The notes under the pieces were generated by a model. It was not told the origin of the DNA, did no database searches, and saw only the letters and a list, made by a program, of their open reading frames with translations. From UBA1731 sp963626295 (GTDB lineage: Bacteria > Verrucomicrobiota > Kiritimatiellia > RFP12 > UBA1067): DNA of 5,439 bases. Below, in pieces: positions 4,473 through 5,439 of the stretch (position 1 is its first letter; each line of letters opens with the position of its first letter). The translations under genes and the position numbers were made by a program. Where the stretch lies: positions 1-5,439 of the forward strand of contig CAVFWS010000118.1 of NCBI GenBank assembly GCA_963626295.1. Direction: 5' to 3'.

Positions 4473-5439
4473 CCGGATTGAGAAGGTGCTGCTGCCCGGG
4501 GCTCGCAGGGGAAGGGTTGCCGTGCCTTCCTCGAAGTCGATTGCGCATCGCGAGATCATCGCCGCCGCGCTGAGCGGCGTGGCCGGGCCGAAGATACGCG
4601 GCGTCTCGAAAGACATCGAGGCGACGCGCGAATGCCTGAGGGCCATGATGAACGGCGAGCACGAATGGCATTGCGGAGAGAGCGGCTCCACTCTTCGCTT
4701 CCTCACGCCAATCGCGGGCGTGATGGGCTGGAAGGGTAGGTTTGTGTGCGAGGGACGCCTTGGCGAGCGTCCCGCAATGCCGTTCGAGAAGAAGGCCCGG
4801 TACGTCGTGCCGGGCGACGTGTCGTCGCAATTCATAACGGGGCTCCTGTTCGCCCTGCCCCTTGCGGATTGGGACAGCGAGATCGTGGTGGAGGGCGATC
4901 TCCAGAGTGCGGCGTATGTGGCGCTTACGGAGGCGACACTGCGCGACGCCGGCATTCAGTTCGACAAGCCGGGGCCGACGGCATGGAAGATAAGGGGCGG
5001 TCAGCGCTACCGTATGCCTGGCGGCAGGGAAGTGGAGGGCGACTGGTCGCAGGCGGCATTCTTCCTTGCGATGGACGGGGTTGAGGTTGACGGGCTTAAC
5101 GAAAAGTCGATCCAGGGCGATCGGGCCGTGGAGTGGCTGCTGGACTCGCCGGTAGTGGATGCCGGGCCTGTGCCGGATCTCATCCCGGCGCTTGCGGCGC
5201 GCGCGGCATCGAGAATCGGCGTCACGAGGTTCGTCAATTGCGGCAGGCTCCGCCTGAAGGAGAGCGACAGGCTCAGGTCCGCGGCGGAGATGGTGAACGC
5301 CGTAGGCGGCGAGGCGCATGTCGAGGGCGATTCCCTTGTCGTATGTGGGTGCAAGTGTATGCGCGGCGGCGTTGTGAGGACGTACGGAGACCATCGCATG
5401 GCGATGTCGGCAGCCGTGCTTGCGTGCGCTGCGTCCGGT
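4462..5439 (+). CDS. aroA: 3-phosphoshikimate 1-carboxyvinyltransferase (EPSP synthase), compact form, 3' partial
   Basis: AroA transfers the enolpyruvyl group of PEP to shikimate 3-phosphate, step 6 of the pathway. The window shows the first 326 codons, with the frame open at the right edge. GTG 4462 is taken as start: it follows AAAGGTGG (4448-4455) by six bases, overlaps the aroB end by 11 bases, and places VPSSKSIAHR at 21-30 as in family members. Counterparts of E. coli catalytic and binding residues are present: K25/S26, R30, the GESGSTLR loop (72-79), R103 in GERP, SSQ (121-123), D239, K266/E267/R270, and DHRMAM (310-315); the last Lys (E. coli K411) is beyond the edge. The motifs SKSIAHR, GESGSTLRF and SSQFITGLLFALPL resemble the Firmicutes-type sequences more than E. 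coli. The protein is unusually short: DHRMAM lies near 310 rather than about 384, from three internal losses of roughly 20-27 residues. No frameshift is seen. Confidence 0.95.
   Translation, partial: MPCDRIEKVLLPGARRGRVAVPSSKSIAHREIIAAALSGVAGPKIRGVSKDIEATRECLRAMMNGEHEWHCGESGSTLRFLTPIAGVMGWKGRFVCEGRLGERPAMPFEKKARYVVPGDVSSQFITGLLFALPLADWDSEIVVEGDLQSAAYVALTEATLRDAGIQFDKPGPTAWKIRGGQRYRMPGGREVEGDWSQAAFFLAMDGVEVDGLNEKSIQGDRAVEWLLDSPVVDAGPVPDLIPALAARAASRIGVTRFVNCGRLRLKESDRLRSAAEMVNAVGGEAHVEGDSLVVCGCKCMRGGVVRTYGDHRMAMSAAVLACAASG

Noticed and set aside
4129..5394. Long minus-strand open frame opposite aroB and aroA
   Set aside because: No family motifs and an Arg/Pro/His-rich composition; aroA on the plus strand in this region has all EPSP synthase signatures.

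Overview
The window is high-GC bacterial chromosome. It holds the 3' end of a large, beta-rich, probably exported protein, followed by the start of an aromatic amino acid biosynthesis operon on the same strand. The lineage cannot be fixed from this sequence. The high GC, the low-complexity Thr/Ser/Ala/Gly-rich surface-type protein, and a tightly packed operon with a type I-beta DAHP synthase would fit a gut or anaerobic PVC-group bacterium (for example Kiritimatiellae-like), but this is a guess.

Layout: 1-968 is the C-terminal part of the unknown secreted-type protein. 969-1216 is a 248-base regulatory region. It contains a sigma70-type promoter (TTGCAT, 17 bp, TACAAT) lying inside an 8+8 inverted repeat, a 24-codon leader ORF with the run Trp-Tyr-Tyr-Tyr-Phe, a set of mutually exclusive RNA hairpins, and an intrinsic terminator. 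1217-2230 is aroF (DAHP synthase), 2233-3399 is pheA (chorismate mutase-prephenate dehydratase), 3417-4472 is aroB (3-dehydroquinate synthase), and 4462 to the window end is aroA (EPSP synthase, 3' truncated by the window).

Working together: AroF, AroB and AroA catalyse shikimate-pathway steps 1, 2 and 6, and PheA takes chorismate to phenylpyruvate. The genes are spaced by 2 and 17 bases and an 11-base overlap, so they are almost certainly one transcript. The 5' region has all the parts of a classical ribosome-dependent transcription attenuator. If charged Phe, Tyr or Trp tRNA runs short, the ribosome stalls on the aromatic run, masks one arm of a pause hairpin, and lets the other arm pair with the terminator stem so that transcription continues into aroF. 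Protein-level feedback is probably layered on top: AroF has the N-terminal ferredoxin-like regulatory domain and PheA has a C-terminal ACT domain with the ESRP motif.

The most notable points are the leader peptide reading all three aromatic amino acids (too short for ordinary gene calling) with its nested hairpins, and a compact EPSP synthase that lacks three blocks of roughly 20-27 residues yet keeps every catalytic residue visible here.
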